From Volvariella volvacea V23 (Eukaryota; Basidiomycota; Agaricomycetes; Agaricales; Pluteaceae): a DNA stretch of 64,000 bases. The stretch covers positions 767,327 to 831,326 of the forward strand of contig KB722737.1 in the NCBI GenBank assembly GCA_000349905.1. Direction: 5' to 3'. The notes beneath the pieces were generated by a model. The model was not told the DNA's origin. It worked only from the letters and a program-made list of their open reading frames with translations, and searched no databases. Shown here piece after piece: positions 21,275-33,744 of the stretch (the stretch's first letter is position 1; the number at the start of each line of letters is the position of its first letter). The translations under genes were made by a program, and so were the position numbers.

Positions 21275-24200
21275 ATGGCCCTTCGCTTCCAGTCAGACAA
21301 CTACCAGGTTACTGATGTCCCAATTCCAACCACGAGGCAGCCTCCTTCCACTGGCGCAACAATACGCAGAGCAAAAACTCTCACTAGACCCGAACGTAGC
21401 GTTGCCCCCGTACCTCTCATCAATCCCCCCTCCATCTCCTCAATTGGCACCCAGCAATCCTCCGGCGACGGATACAATGGCTCGCAAGCCTGGAAGATCG
21501 CTTCTCAGGTCGTGACATTCTGGGCTCCTAGTTTTGTTCTCAGTTCTGTGGGTGGCTTGAAGGATGGCCCCACACGGCAAGCATGGAGAGAGAAAGTCAC
21601 TCTTTGTTTTATTATTATCGTCCTATGTTGTGGTGTCGGCTTCGCCACCGTCGGTTTTCAGCAAGTCCTGTGTCCAGAGTCAGGCGCCACCGACAACCAT
21701 TTTATTCGTGTTGGCTCTGTACCAGGTACACTTGGTGTTCAGGGCTATATATTCAACAGCACAAACGCGCGGTCCACCGACGATGTCGACTTCGATACAC
21801 TTTCACGATCACCTGGACAGGACATAACTTTTATGTTCCAGCGGGAGGCCAGTCTTTACAATAGATGCGATGGTTTACCTTTCCGCGTTGCCCAAGATGC
21901 CCCTTGTTCTGCCTCCGCGCCGTGTCAATTGCCTGACATCAACTCCTCCTCGACCTATCAAACGCTGCAGCTCTTCAACACAAATCTCCTCGCTGGATAT
22001 TCTTGGGAACAGGTCGCCGCCCTACCAAACTTTTTCGTCTTGGACGGTGCAGTCCTCAATATGCGTCCTTACATGCGACTGCATCCTAGTTCTATACCTG
22101 GAGACAATGTCGACACCGCCCTACGTACACTTCTTCGCGTTCAAGATGGCACAAGTGGAAAGGACGGCACAAAGCTTTTTTACAGTCGTCCTGACCTCCT
22201 GTCTGTAGTACCTTGCCTCAAGCAACGTTACTACGCCGGAAACATCGATAAAGTCACGCCTGGTTGCTTCGTATCAGCCTTATTCCTCTATGCAGGTTTG
22301 ATTGTTATCCTCGGGCTTGTCTTCGTCCGATTCGTCATGGCCTGCTTTTTCAACTGGTTCATGTCGGAAAAGCTCGCAGGTCCTCCTGACAGCCGCGACC
22401 TGAACAAGACAGCCATCAGCCCCGCCGTCATGCCTGAAGGAGCCAACATTTCTATTGACAACAAGAACGGCACAGCTCCCTGGGCAGGTCCTGCCGGATC
22501 CAAGAAGCTTAACAAGCCCGGAAAAGGAGTCCGCTCCATTGCATCAGCCTCAAGCAGCACAACGCTCACAAACTCCGAGAGTCCATCTCCGATCATGAGT
22601 CTTGCCCAGATCGGTGCAGAGCTTTTCGCAGTCTGTCTGGTTACCTGTTATTCCGAGGGTGAAGAGTCACTTAGAACAACACTGGACTCGATCTCCACCA
22701 CGGATTATTCGGATGCTCGAAAGCTCCTTTTCGTTGTTGCTGACGGAATGATTACGGGTGCAGGCGAGAAGCGCAGCACTCCTGATATCTGCGTTGGATT
22801 ATTAGAAGCCGATCCCCGATTTGGTAATCCCATGCCGATGGCATACAATGCCGTCGGCTCCGGCGCCAAGGCTGCAAATCGTGCAATGGTGTATGCCGGC
22901 CATTATAGTACGTGTCATTACTCAGGTTTTTTTGACAGGACCTGACTGGTTCTGCAGCTGTCGCTGGTAGACGAACACCTACAGTTATTGTTGTCAAATG
23001 CGGCACTGAAGAGGAGGCGGCCCATGACAAGAAACCAGGCAACCGTGGCAAGCGTGATAGCCAGCTCATTCTCATGAACTTTTTCTCGCGAGTTACGTAT
23101 AACGACCGGATGACTCCCCTGGATTTTGATCTGTTCCGCAAAATTCATATCTTGATGGGTGTTACACCTGATTTCTTCGAAGTTTGCTTGATGGCGAGTT
23201 TCTTCTTTAATTATTGGTTGTTTGGGCCTGACTGTTCCTGTAGGTTGATGCCGATACAAAGGTATTCCCCTCGTCACTCGGACATTTGGTCAACTGTATG
23301 CACCATGATCAAATGATTATGGGTGTTTGCGGTGAAACACGGATTGCCAACAAACGACAATCGTGGGTAACTGCGATCCAGGTCTTTGAGTACTTCATTT
23401 CGCATCATCTGGCGAAGGCTTTCGAGTCGGTCTTTGGTGGTGTTTCCTGTCTTCCGGGATGTTTCTCAATGTTCCGTCTCAAGGCACNNNNNNNNNNNNN
23501 NNNNNNNNNNNNNNNNNNNNNNNNNNNNNNNNNNNNNNNNNNNNNNNNNNNNNNNNNNNNNNNNNNNNNNNNNNNNNNNNNNNNNNNGGAAAACCACTGG
23601 AGATGATTGGGTTCCTTTGATCATTAAACCAGAAATTGTCAAGGAGTATAGTCAGAGCGAGGTCACGACACTCCACCAAAAGAACTTGCTCTTGCTTGGA
23701 GAGGATCGATTTTTGACGACAATTTTGTTACGCACATTCCCCAATCGAAAAATGATGTTCCTACCCCAAGCTCGCTGCCGAACGATCGTCCCAGATACAT
23801 TCCCTATCCTCCTTTCCCAAAGACGGCGATGGATCAACTCGACCATTCATAACCTGATGGAGCTCGTCCTTGTACGAAACCTTTGCGGAACCTTCTGCTT
23901 CAGCATGCAGTTCGTCGTCTTCATGGACCTTTTAGGAACAGTCGTACTACCGATCGCTATCGCTCTAACGTACATGCTGATTGTCGGAATGGCGTTGTCA
24001 CCCCCCAAAACGTTTGAAGAAGCTATACCGCTTATGTTGCTCATCGCGGTCTTGGGTCTTCCTGCTGTATTAATTCTGATCACGACGAGGAAGATGGTTT
24101 ATGTCTTTTGGATGTTGATATATTTATTAGCCCTGCCGGTCTGGAACTTTATCCTCCCTGTATATGCGTTCTGGCACTTTGATGATTTCTCTTGGGGTGA

Positions 24201-25002
24201 GACAAGGTATGTTTAATTTCGCAACCGCGTTCTACTCCATTTTTATTTGATGCTTGCTCCGTGTAACAGAAAGGTGGAAGGAGAAGGCAAAGGAGAAGCC
24301 CACGGAGATGGTAAAGGCACGGCAAATGCCGTACCCATGCGTCGCTGGGAAGATTGGGAACGTTCACGCCTACGCAAGCTCCGTCGCGAGGAGCGTCGTC
24401 GACGCGAAATGGAGCGCATGCACGGACCCATGGGTTACGTCGCAGGTGAAAACGACCTACTGAGCGTACGATCGGCCGCAGACACCAGAAGTCAATACGA
24501 CGGCTCAGACACAGTTTCTGTCGTTTCGTCGGACGATGATCATTGGGGACCACAAATAGGTGGTTACAACGAGCATAATACCAAGTACCCGCTACCTCCA
24601 GTGGGTTTGTTCAGACCGCATAACGATGCGCTGCAGAATGCTAAGACAGTGGGCGGAGCAGAGTTGGAGGCGATGTTAGAAACTGGGTTCGATACGTCAA
24701 GATCGAATTCACCTGTGCCGGGCAGTGGAACAAGCACACCGAATACATATGCTCCTGGGGGAGCAGCGAATGCAAGGGGCTATGCACCAATGATGAGAGC
24801 GGTTTCGCCGACTGCAAGTGGTCATGGGGCTGGATCCTCGCAAGGCAGTAATATGCTATCACCAACTACACCACTACCGGCGGGACTGCAGTCTTCGGAT
24901 TGGAGAGGGGGTAGTGGCGCCCTCAACGGTAGACCAAGTGGAAATGGACGTTCGGACCAGTACGGTCCTCTTGGCCCTTTGGATCCTTCATCAAGATTTT
25001 GA
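21275..25002 (+). CDS. Chitin synthase, class IV / division 2 (CHS3-like)
   Basis: The enzyme polymerises UDP-GlcNAc into chitin at the plasma membrane. Exon 1 (21275-22907) encodes a disordered N-terminus, a membrane segment ([17 protein letters not shown]), a cytochrome-b5-like segment, a second membrane segment, and the start of the GT2 domain ([20 protein letters not shown]). Exon 2 is 22958-23193. The third exon opens with VDADTKVF (23244 onward), the donor-binding motif. Later come LGEDRF (23701 on) and QRRRWIN (23818-23838), the product-binding and processivity motif, then several C-terminal membrane helices. The last exon (24270-25002) is a charged, disordered tail. The intron at 23194-23243 is GC..AG. 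A 100-N gap at 23488-23587 interrupts the third exon; ignoring the N, the exons sum to 3465 nt, or 1154 residues. Class IV assignment rests on the N-terminal layout. Confidence 0.93.
23194..23243 (+). other. GC-AG intron in the chitin synthase gene
   Basis: The coding frame requires ATG to be followed directly by GTTGATGCCGAT (VDAD). The acceptor CTGTAG ends at 23243, but the donor at 23194 is GCGAGT, not GT. No GT donor nearby keeps the frame. Length is 50 nt. Confidence 0.75.
23488..23587. other. Assembly gap of 100 N
   Basis: Exactly 100 N, the conventional placeholder for a gap of unknown length. Coding sequence before it ends one base into a codon (C at 23487), and the sequence after it supplies two bases (GG) before AAA ACC ACT. 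The true missing length is therefore zero or a multiple of three, unless an intron is hidden in it. Confidence 0.95.
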
Positions 25003-27352
25003 AGGGGAAACAATGTAAAGATTCTTCACTCTCTCTTCCTTCGTGTTCTTTGAGATCTTGGTTTCCCTTTCATTTTTTGGAGAGCATATGGTTTTACGAC
25101 GTGTTTGATGTTACGTGGATTGAATGGACAATTATCTCAATCCAAATTATCTTGTTTTCTCCTTTCTTCACGCATTACATCTTGTGGTCTTCTTCGTCGC
25201 CTCTTTTTTCATGGTTCAAGGTCAAGGTTCCAGGTTCTCAACGCACACGTTCACGCAAAACATCCACTACCCACCCCTACACAACGTTACAATGCACACA
25301 CATGATCACAGCTCTGTCTCGTCCCCCCCACGGCATGCCTCACCAAGACTCAATTTCATCCTGGATTACACGCTTCATCTTCTATACCCCACCCCATTTT
25401 TATATCGGTACTGAGGATACTGTTATTGTCATGTCATCCACACTCCCTCACGTAACTTTATATATCCTGGTTCGCACTCCTTCGGCATACCCAACCACCT
25501 CCCACTTTTACGCTTGCCGTACTCTGCCCCTCATCTTCGTACTATTTACATCATGTCTTCGCCGTGCCTCCCGCCCACCTTCACCCTCATAAATTCTCTC
25601 CCTTCCCCCACGCCGTCCCCGGCTCTTGACCGGCACCCCGTGCATAGCAGCAATCCAAAGTTTCCCTCAACCTTTCTTTACGAGGATCAAACCTTAGTGA
25701 TACAGACCTCTTCCGATTAATCAAACCCCTTTTCCTCTCATGTCTCTACCTCTCTCGCCATTGTGTTATTCCGAATCCCCTTGTGCATTTGAATAGTTAC
25801 TTTTCCTCCCTTGTTTATTTCTGCCAGACAGTCGCACGACTGCCTACCATGATGGTTATATACACTCACATTCACATTCATCTATCACTCGTTTCCTGCT
25901 ATCGCCAGTGGGTGCGCGCACTGGTATATAAATTGGTGCTGGCAGAGCAGGTAATTTAGTAGAGCTTGGGCTTCCTTTCCTTTCTTTTTGGAACAAAAAT
26001 GGTTTGTTAATTGCAATTGGTAAAGTAGTAAATAATCAACGAAGATTCTATCTCTATGCTTGTTTTTCTCTTGAGGGTGACGTGTGTTGTCAGTGGGGGT
26101 GGGGTGTAATAAGCCTTCAATGACTTCGAGTTTTCGGGATTTTTAGCGATAATGGTTCCTCGGGAGTCCGGGTTGCGGCGCCACCTTATGCTCCCTCCAT
26201 CACGCACGATTCCCGAACGACCGCGAGTGTTTAACGAGTGCCCTGATCGACTTTGTTCAAGTCCCGAATAGTAAACGGCATGAAGTGTCATGGGAAATTA
26301 TGAGCTCGGTGTGTCAAACGACGTTGGGGTAATAGCCTACCATTCGCACTCCGGACTTCTGCTCCAGGGAGTATGCATCCTCGGAGTTCGCGACGTTAGG
26401 TCTGGTTGAAAATAGTTTAATGCATCGGAAGGTACAAAGAAGTGTCTACAGCAACCTCCACTCGTGTCCAAATGACTCATAGATTCAGATGTGTGTGTGA
26501 GTTGGTGTCATTAGCGATGAGAATTACAGTCTAACCGTGTAAGTAGAACGTGAAGAATGATGAGGAAATTTCTGATGCCTGTCAAAGGAGTTTGCCTAGT
26601 GCGACTTTGCCTGGTTCTGATGTAAATGCCCATGGAATGCCGCCAGCAGGAAAGTATAATGTTATTAGTCCATTCCGGGCCTTCGAGAGGAGTGACAGAT
26701 ACTGTATACGTAGTGGTATCATCCCTGAGCCTGATGTAGCCCCTATTATTATGAGGTGTGGATAATATTAGATGGGGCCAGGTGAAAACTAAGTTGGAAC
26801 TTGGTTACTCCTGAGATTGAGTCCATGCAGGCCAAGTCGTACCGGTCACAGAGTGTTGGGCCATAGCTGCATAGAGCACGGAGCTAATGGAAGCCTATTA
26901 GACATTACCAGAAGGAAAACGGGTAGTGCATTCGAGGTTGACATGCATCGTCTAAGGCTGAGTATTGAGTAGCCTGGCATCAAATGCCAACAATTAAAGT
27001 ATCGAGGCTATGCGAGAGCTATTGCAAAGTTAGACAAGCTTGACGCAATGGGTTCTTGTGTGTCCTTAATGATCATTCTCTGCTTGGGTGGTCTCTTGGT
27101 TATTTGAATGGCTAATGTGAACGAGAAGCACGTTGCTGAAATCTTTCTGGAGGAGTAGAAGGCACCAAGTCTCTGATCACTCCCTCCATTCGAAGACCGG
27201 ATCGATTTTCATATGAATCCTGAGGGTCATAGGACCTCACCTAGCTATGCAGTAAGCCTATCCTGATATCTAATTTTGGTGGACAATTCATGGCCAGCCA
27301 TATAAAATGCCAGAGGGCCGACTGTAGTAAAGCATCTCAGTGCAAAAGCAAG
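25003..27352. other. Intergenic, chitin synthase 3' UTR then no supported gene
   Basis: The first 700 bases are T- and C-rich and free of credible coding; they are the 3' UTR and downstream flank of the chitin synthase gene. From 25800 to 27300 only short ORFs without recognisable features occur. The final 60 bases form the HsbA core promoter. Confidence 0.5.
27301..27307 (+). promoter_or_regulatory. TATA box of the HsbA gene
   Basis: TATAAAA lies 46 bp before the chosen ATG at 27353. The position fits a core TATA element with a very short 5' UTR, and it supports the start at 27353 over the in-frame ATG at 27290, which would lie upstream of it. Confidence 0.5.
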
Positions 27353-28059
27353 ATGTTCAAGAACCTCTTCCTCCTCACTGCTCTCGCTACAGTCTCTCTG
27401 GCCACTCCTGCACAGATAGAGGCGGATCTTACTACCATTACAACTCAAACAACTGCCTTGGGAAACGCTATTAACAGCTTCGCCAACCCAGGGGGTACGC
27501 TCATTCAAGCCTTAGTGGGTATTCTGTAGTGCATCTATGAGACTTGGGTGCTGAAATTGTGCAATCACTCTAGAACATCCACACCAGCGCCCAGAGGCTG
27601 GTAAGCAGCATCAACAAGGCTACCACCGATACGATTGTGCGTACGCCTAGTGCTTGTATTATCAATTGCTTTGATTAACGCCATTAACACGCTTACTAGT
27701 CCACTGGACAATTATCTGAGGCTGATGCAACCACCATCCTTGGCCAAGTTCAGAACCTGGAGCCATTGATCATAACGGGTCTTAACAATATTTCGAGCAA
27801 GAAGACCGCCTTTGTGGCCCTTAATTCGCAGCTTGCAGGCACTTCTGCCCTCGTTCTTCAGGATCTAAGGAATCTCAATAGCAGCACAGTGAGCTTTGAG
27901 AGCGCCTTACTTGCCATATCCCCTGTAAGAGGGTTTCAATTACTATACAGAACAAACCCACTCACATTGTCCCAGAGCGACGTTGCTACCCAGGCCGCTA
28001 GCATTATTCAAGCCATCAATGTTGCTTTCGCGAATGCGATCACCACTTTTGCTTCCTAA
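27353..28059 (+). CDS. Hydrophobic surface binding protein A (HsbA) family, secreted
   Basis: HsbA proteins are small secreted fungal proteins that bind hydrophobic surfaces and can recruit hydrolases. Four exons join in frame without loss: 27353-27514, 27574-27636, 27700-27924 and 27976-28059, giving 177 residues. The N-terminus has a clear signal peptide (MFKNLFLLTALATVSLA) with probable cleavage after LATPA. The mature protein is the typical helical HsbA pattern with many Thr, Ala, Ile and Leu (ADLTTITTQTTALGNAINSF; SEADATTILGQV; AFANAITTFAS). There are no cysteines or membrane anchor. A TATA box precedes it. The next gene starts 98 bp after its stop, on the same strand. Confidence 0.88.
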
Positions 28060-28157
28060 ATAGTTTTATTGATCGTTGTTTGTATATACTACCCACCAAA
28101 TCCAGTGCATTCACCCTTGTGGTAGCCGGTCTAAGCGCATCGCGCAGACTTTCTCCG

Positions 28158-31100
28158 ATGTCTTTTGCAAAAACACAGCTAAAGAAAGCCAGAGATGCGA
28201 TTGGGAAGAAGGATTACACGCTAGCGAGAGATGCATCCGCTCAGGTTCTTGAGTATGAACCAGAAAACTACAATGCGTAAGCGAAGTTCTGAAATCGTAT
28301 CAGATAATACTTACTAGCTATTAGTAATGTCTTTCTTGGACTAGCTTCACTCGAGCTGGGGGACTATGATAAAAGCGAGCAAGTAATCGGTATCCGTTGA
28401 CCACCAGAACCAGCGCTCAATCCAGTTCCTAGGCATATCAAAAGGCTATAAGCCTGCAGAGTGATCAGCCCTTGGCCTGGCAAGTTCGTTACTATCTTGA
28501 TTGCTTGTTGGATTGTCTGCGACGCACTTATAGGGTATTATCAAGTTTTATGAAAAAACGGAGAAATGGGAGAAATGTGCGGATAGTTTACAGAGTCTAA
28601 TGAAGATATATCATAAAACGTACGACACGCCTCGCTTCCTTGGTCAAAAGTGCAGTAACTCAATAACGGCACAGTTCAGATGCTACGAAGTGTGCTGAAA
28701 CATTCCAAAAACTACTGGATCTTCGACGAGAACATGGTACAAGTTTACAGGTACCTTATTTCCGCCCCAAACATGTATAGCATTACTCATTCATTGTACC
28801 ACAGGTTGTCGATGCGTTGTCGGTGGTACTGCCTGACTCCCCTTTCTATAGTACATTGGCTTCTCTTCCGCCCCCTGATCCGACCAATCCGACCGGGAGC
28901 AGTACCACCTTAACTCAGACTGCTATCTACAACTCGCTTCCAACCTTAGAAGAAATAATTTCTATCTTGGAAATGGATGAACGATTGTCAATGCAGAAAG
29001 AGATAGATAAGAGGAGGATGAGGCTAAATGCGGCGGGGCTAGATCAAATTAAAAGGGAAGTTGGATTAGATTTTTGGAGCAAATCTCGAGTATGTATAAC
29101 CACAGTTACTCGAGATTTCGGACTAACCTAAGTCCAGCTACCAGCTTTGTACAGCGAGGTCATCAACCACCCGAACACTAGTGACACTCAACGAAGAGAG
29201 ACGGAATGGAAGCTGCTAGAATATAAGCAGCGACATCTCCACGTCATACCCAACACGAAGGAATGGGCTAGTCGCAAGACAACATTGGCTCAAGAAGTAA
29301 ATGAACTAATACAAGGTGTTATCATATTGAAGATACCATACGAGGCAGCTTGGATTGCTTATTTACAAGGGGTGGATTCAAGCAGTATTGGTAAGCGTGC
29401 GCGATTGTGGGCTATAACACCAACATCAATATTAAAGCAGATTTTTACGATCGAGCGGCTCTGGAGTCTTTCGTCACACTATTCCCTTCATCACCACTCA
29501 CCACACTTCTTCGCGGGTATTGCGCTTATACTGGTATTCCTTGGTTCGTTGAAGAGACTGCAGATGAGGATCTGGATGAAGAGAAACCTAGTGTATTGCC
29601 TCCATTTGAAGAGGCATATGACGAGATCCTTGTGGGTGTGTCACAGCAAAAGAAAGAGCTGTCGGTATTAAACACGGTTATGTACAGGCGGGTTACACCG
29701 ACACACAAGACACGATCATTGCAAATAGAGTCATGACAGACATTTACTTGCTGGAAGAAGACTACACAAATGCCATCAAAACAGTAGAAAGAGGCCTGGA
29801 GGTCTTGCGCCATGAGGAATCGAATACTGGTAAAGCTCTGCCAAGGCAGGTCATTAGACATTAACCTTGCTCCCGCCCTCAACCATCTTGCAGAGTTCAC
29901 ATCGGATTTAAGGCCTCCTGTGCTACGGCTTTGGTCCATCTCTTTCCGCCAAAGCACCATCCACGAGCCATGTCTATTATTGAGGAAGTCCTGTCGAAGG
30001 ATCCTGAGAATGTACCTTGCTTGATGGGCCATGCCTATATTCTCCAGGCCTCAAAGAACTGGCAGGAAGCCGCTGAGCTATTTAATAAAGTCGACCAGCT
30101 ACTGTCCGACGATTCTCAGGAAGGCTTGCGCGCGCGCGAGGAGAGTGCGTGGTGTCGCTCCCAGCTAGGACATATTGAAGAATCAATCGCCTCACTTGGA
30201 GGAATCAGAGATATATTACAGCAATCCGAGGATCGATCATTTGACTTGTCCCGCTGCCTTTGGCGGCTTGGGTTGTGTCACTGGGCGTTGGGTGGTAGGT
30301 CTGTCCCTCACTACCTTTTAATTTGTCCAACCCGATTTTGGTAGAATTAAACGGGGAGCAAGCATACAAGTACTACATTGCCTCCCTTAAGGTCAATTCT
30401 ACATACGCTCCTGCCTTCACCGCCCTTGGTGTCTATTACAGCGAACATGCTTCCCCACCAGATCCGGTGCGGGCGTCTAAATGCTTCCAAAAAGCGTTCG
30501 AACTGGATTCAAGGGAAGCAGATGCAGCGAGGCGTCTTGCTCAGGGTTTTGCTGATGAGAGGGAGTGGGATTTGGTAGAGGTTGTCGCTCGAAGAACGAT
30601 TGATGGTGAAGGCGGACTAAATGCAGGGTTGAGTGACAGTACTGGAACAAGATTTACACCAACTAATGCATGGGCCTGGAAAGCTGTGGGTGCCGTGGAG
30701 CTGGTAACCTAACTAGTCCTTTGCCAAGCATCACCGCCTCTAACAGCATCTCCAGAATCGAAAGAACTATCCGGCCGCTATCCAAGCTTTCCAGATTGCT
30801 CTTAGAGCCGAACCAGAGGATCATCTTTCATGGCTACGACTAGGTGAATCCTACGGGAAGGGTGGGCGTCATGCTGCAGCTCTCAAGGCACTGAAGCACG
30901 CCGAAGAAATTAATCCTAATGATTGGATGGGTGCATATATCACGGGGGAAGTGTATCAAAGCATGGCCCTTTACCCAGAAGCTATCTCGGCATACAGAAC
31001 GATTTTGGGACAAAGACCCACTGATATCGCCATCCTGTCCGCCCTTAGTCAATGCCTCCTTGAGTCAGGTCGTAACGAACTTGCTGAAGGATATTTCGAT

Positions 31101-33231
31101 CGCGCAGAGATTTCCCTTATCGAATCCATTCATGTCTCCCTAAAGACCATCGATGAGACGACTGGATATAGGGGAACAGCCTGGAAGACGGTTGCAGACG
31201 CGATGTTCATTCTATCCAAGAGATCTAGGTTGATCAATGAAGCGAAAGTCTATGCTGCGCTTCATGAAGTCCTGACTCACCTCGCCACGCACAGGAGCGA
31301 CCGTCTTAGCGAATTTCTTCCCCTGCCAATCACGAGTGCTGGCGAGGGGTCTGTAAGTAAACCTAACTTACTCGAAACGGCCATCGTGGCCTACGATTAT
31401 AGACTAGCGCTCAGCGGTACCGATCACCTTATCAAAGGCAGTGCTTGGTATGATTTGGGTGTCTCGGCACGTACATGGTCTCAGAGTAATCCTCTGAACC
31501 CCCAAGGGAAATTTGCTGTAGAGAAGGCCATCCAATTTTTAAAGAATGCTATAAGGGAAGAACCCGGAAACGATATATACTGGGTCGCCTTAGGCGACAT
31601 TAACTTCCTAACAGACGCAAGGATGGCACAACAGGCATACGTTAAAGCCCTTGACATTGACCAGAAGGTATCTTCGACCCTCTCCGTCGACGTTATTCGG
31701 CTTTAATGTCTTTATAGAGCGTTGCAAGCTGGACAAGAATAGGGTTGCTATACCTGCATTATGAAGATTTGGATCTGGCTAACCAGGCATTCTACCGCGC
31801 ACAAGTTCTTGACCCGGAGTATGCACTTGCGTGGCTCGGCCAAGCGCTCGTCGCCACTGCACATAATCACGAACACGAAGTTCAGACCATACTTCAACAC
31901 GCATCAACATTGACCGCTCCTGTAGTAAGCATGTTCATATGGTCGAGCACGTATAGGAGGCCTAATTACTGTTGCGATAGCCTGCAGCTGATCTTGAATT
32001 TGCGGCTAGGGTCTTTGAAGCCACAAAAATTGTTGGGTACGGCGCACAGCGACCTGCTGACCATTTACTCCCCGCCTTCTTCGTCATCAGCCGGTATTGT
32101 GAGCGCTATCCGTCAAATCCAACCGCACTCCATCTCCTTGGCCTCTTATGCGAGAGCCTTGGACAGTGTGACGTCGCTATTGAATCCCTTCAGCGTGCTA
32201 TTGCAGTTCTTGAGGCGACCTACGAGGAATCAGAGGACCCGGAGATCGAACGCCAGTTTACCATTGCTAACCTTAACCTTGCTAGGTTGCGCCTTTCAGT
32301 AGGTGATCATCAGTCATCTCTGGAATCCTATGAGAATGCCCTTGGTCTGCTTGGAGAGGACCCGGATCCCGAAGTCCAACGCCTCAGAATTCATGCAGAG
32401 CTCGGGGCGGGTTTGGCCAAGTTTATGCTTGGTGATCTGGAAGCGGCATTAAGTGGACTGGAGTCAGCGGTCAGTCTAGCTGGGCACGAGCCAGAGTTAC
32501 GGGAGCAGGTGGTCGTAATGTTGGCACAGGTGATGTGGGCCATTGGAACTGAGGAATTCAAGGAAGCTGCACAAAGTCGCTTGTTGGAGTGGTGTGTATT
32601 CTTCTGTCAATTAATCTCTCCGGTACTTATTACCGTTGTAGCATTACGACCAATCCAGAAAATCTGACAGCTATCAATGCTCTAGCTGGAATGGGTATCT
32701 TGCTACACGATGAAGCACTTGTCGATGCAGCACTGTCTGAGATCATAGCACTTCCCCCTGATCGCCGTCAGGAGTTGGATCCCCAAAGAGACGTTGATTA
32801 TCTTCTGATACAGCACCAGCTTGCCCAGGTTTGTCGTTTCCCTATCCAGCTGCTACCATAAATAACGTTTGCCTATCTCACAGGGCAAATACAAAGAAGC
32901 AATCTCAGTTGCTCAAGCAGCTGTTTTGAGAGAACCATCGAGATTTGAAGCGAGGAACGCATTGGTTGCCCTGGCTCTCCAACGAGACAGACCGGAACAA
33001 GCCCTGGGAGTACTTGCTAATGTCAGTCAAATCGATGCTACGCAAAAAGTCCGGGTGTACGGACAGTCGCTCAGCTTGCAGTCGGTGGCATTGTCAAGAG
33101 TGGGTGGACAAGGAAAGGAGGCTTCACGCAAGGCCCAACGTCTTGCTATGCTTCGCCCTGCAGATATTCAGAGTTGGCAAACTTTAGCCTATGCAAGAGG
33201 AAGCACAGGAGAAATCACGGCTTCTGGGTAG
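28158..33231 (+). CDS. SKI3: Ski complex TPR subunit SKI3 (TTC37-like)
   Basis: SKI3 is the tetratricopeptide scaffold of the cytoplasmic Ski complex (SKI2 helicase, SKI3, SKI8) that feeds RNA to the exosome in 3'-to-5' mRNA decay. ATG at 28158 starts MSFAKTQLKKARDAIGKKDY, the usual opening helix pair of the family. TPR motifs run through the whole gene, for example KYYIASLKVNSTYAPAFTAL, AIQFLKNAIREEPGNDIYWV and YLHYEDLDLANQAFYRAQVL, and near the C-terminus ISVAQAAVLREPSRFEARNA. More than ten short introns break the frame; the exons were followed by frame continuity and not all edges were fixed. The last exon ends at 33231 (DIQSWQTLAYARGS). Length, about 1,400 residues, fits the family. Confidence 0.85.
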
Positions 33232-33744
33232 AAACCAACCTTCTTCTCTAATGACAGTTCGTCAATGTCAACTAATACTCCCACATATAAGCATTTGCCT
33301 TACTTACTTCAGACTTTCGTAGGAGTGATTGCTTGTGATAAGCCGTTAAGAAATGTTTCAGTGAAGCAGTTTGAAGTATCAATGGTTAAGGCAAATTAGT
33401 GCACGAAGTATGTAACAGCAAAAGAGGGGTCAAGGAGATTTTGAGAGGGTAATTATTGGCAAAGGTTGAGCTCGTAAGATTAACAATTAAAGATACAAAA
33501 TGATGCAAGGGTAATACAAAAACCGTGACGTCCACGATTATGCAAGTAGGTTATAAATAAGTACGACTAGAAAACATGGTTGCATTGTTCCAGGCCGACG
33601 ATATTAGCCTTCGGGAATGGTATATTTTATGCAAGTTGAACTCGAAGCCCAGAGCGTGCTGTGGTCAGGATAAAACGGGATATGAACGGTATTATACCGT
33701 CATCTCGAATGTCCGCAGGAAACTGTATGCATGGATTCAGGGTG
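33232..33744. other. Convergent intergenic spacer
   Basis: This AT-rich spacer lies between the 3' ends of SKI3 and TOP3. No coding or RNA feature is recognised. Confidence 0.5.

Noticed and set aside
23286..24216. Apparent frameshift in chitin synthase
   Set aside because: Caused by the arbitrary 100-N gap; the flanking frames agree if the gap is zero or a multiple of three.
24999..25592. Plus-strand ORF of 197 codons after chitin synthase
   Set aside because: T- and C-rich 3' UTR sequence giving Phe/Ser/Leu/Pro; starts over the chitin synthase stop and has no recognisable domain.
26200..26290. Possible tRNA-like TTCAAGTCCCG stretch
   Set aside because: Could not be folded into D, anticodon and acceptor arms around it.
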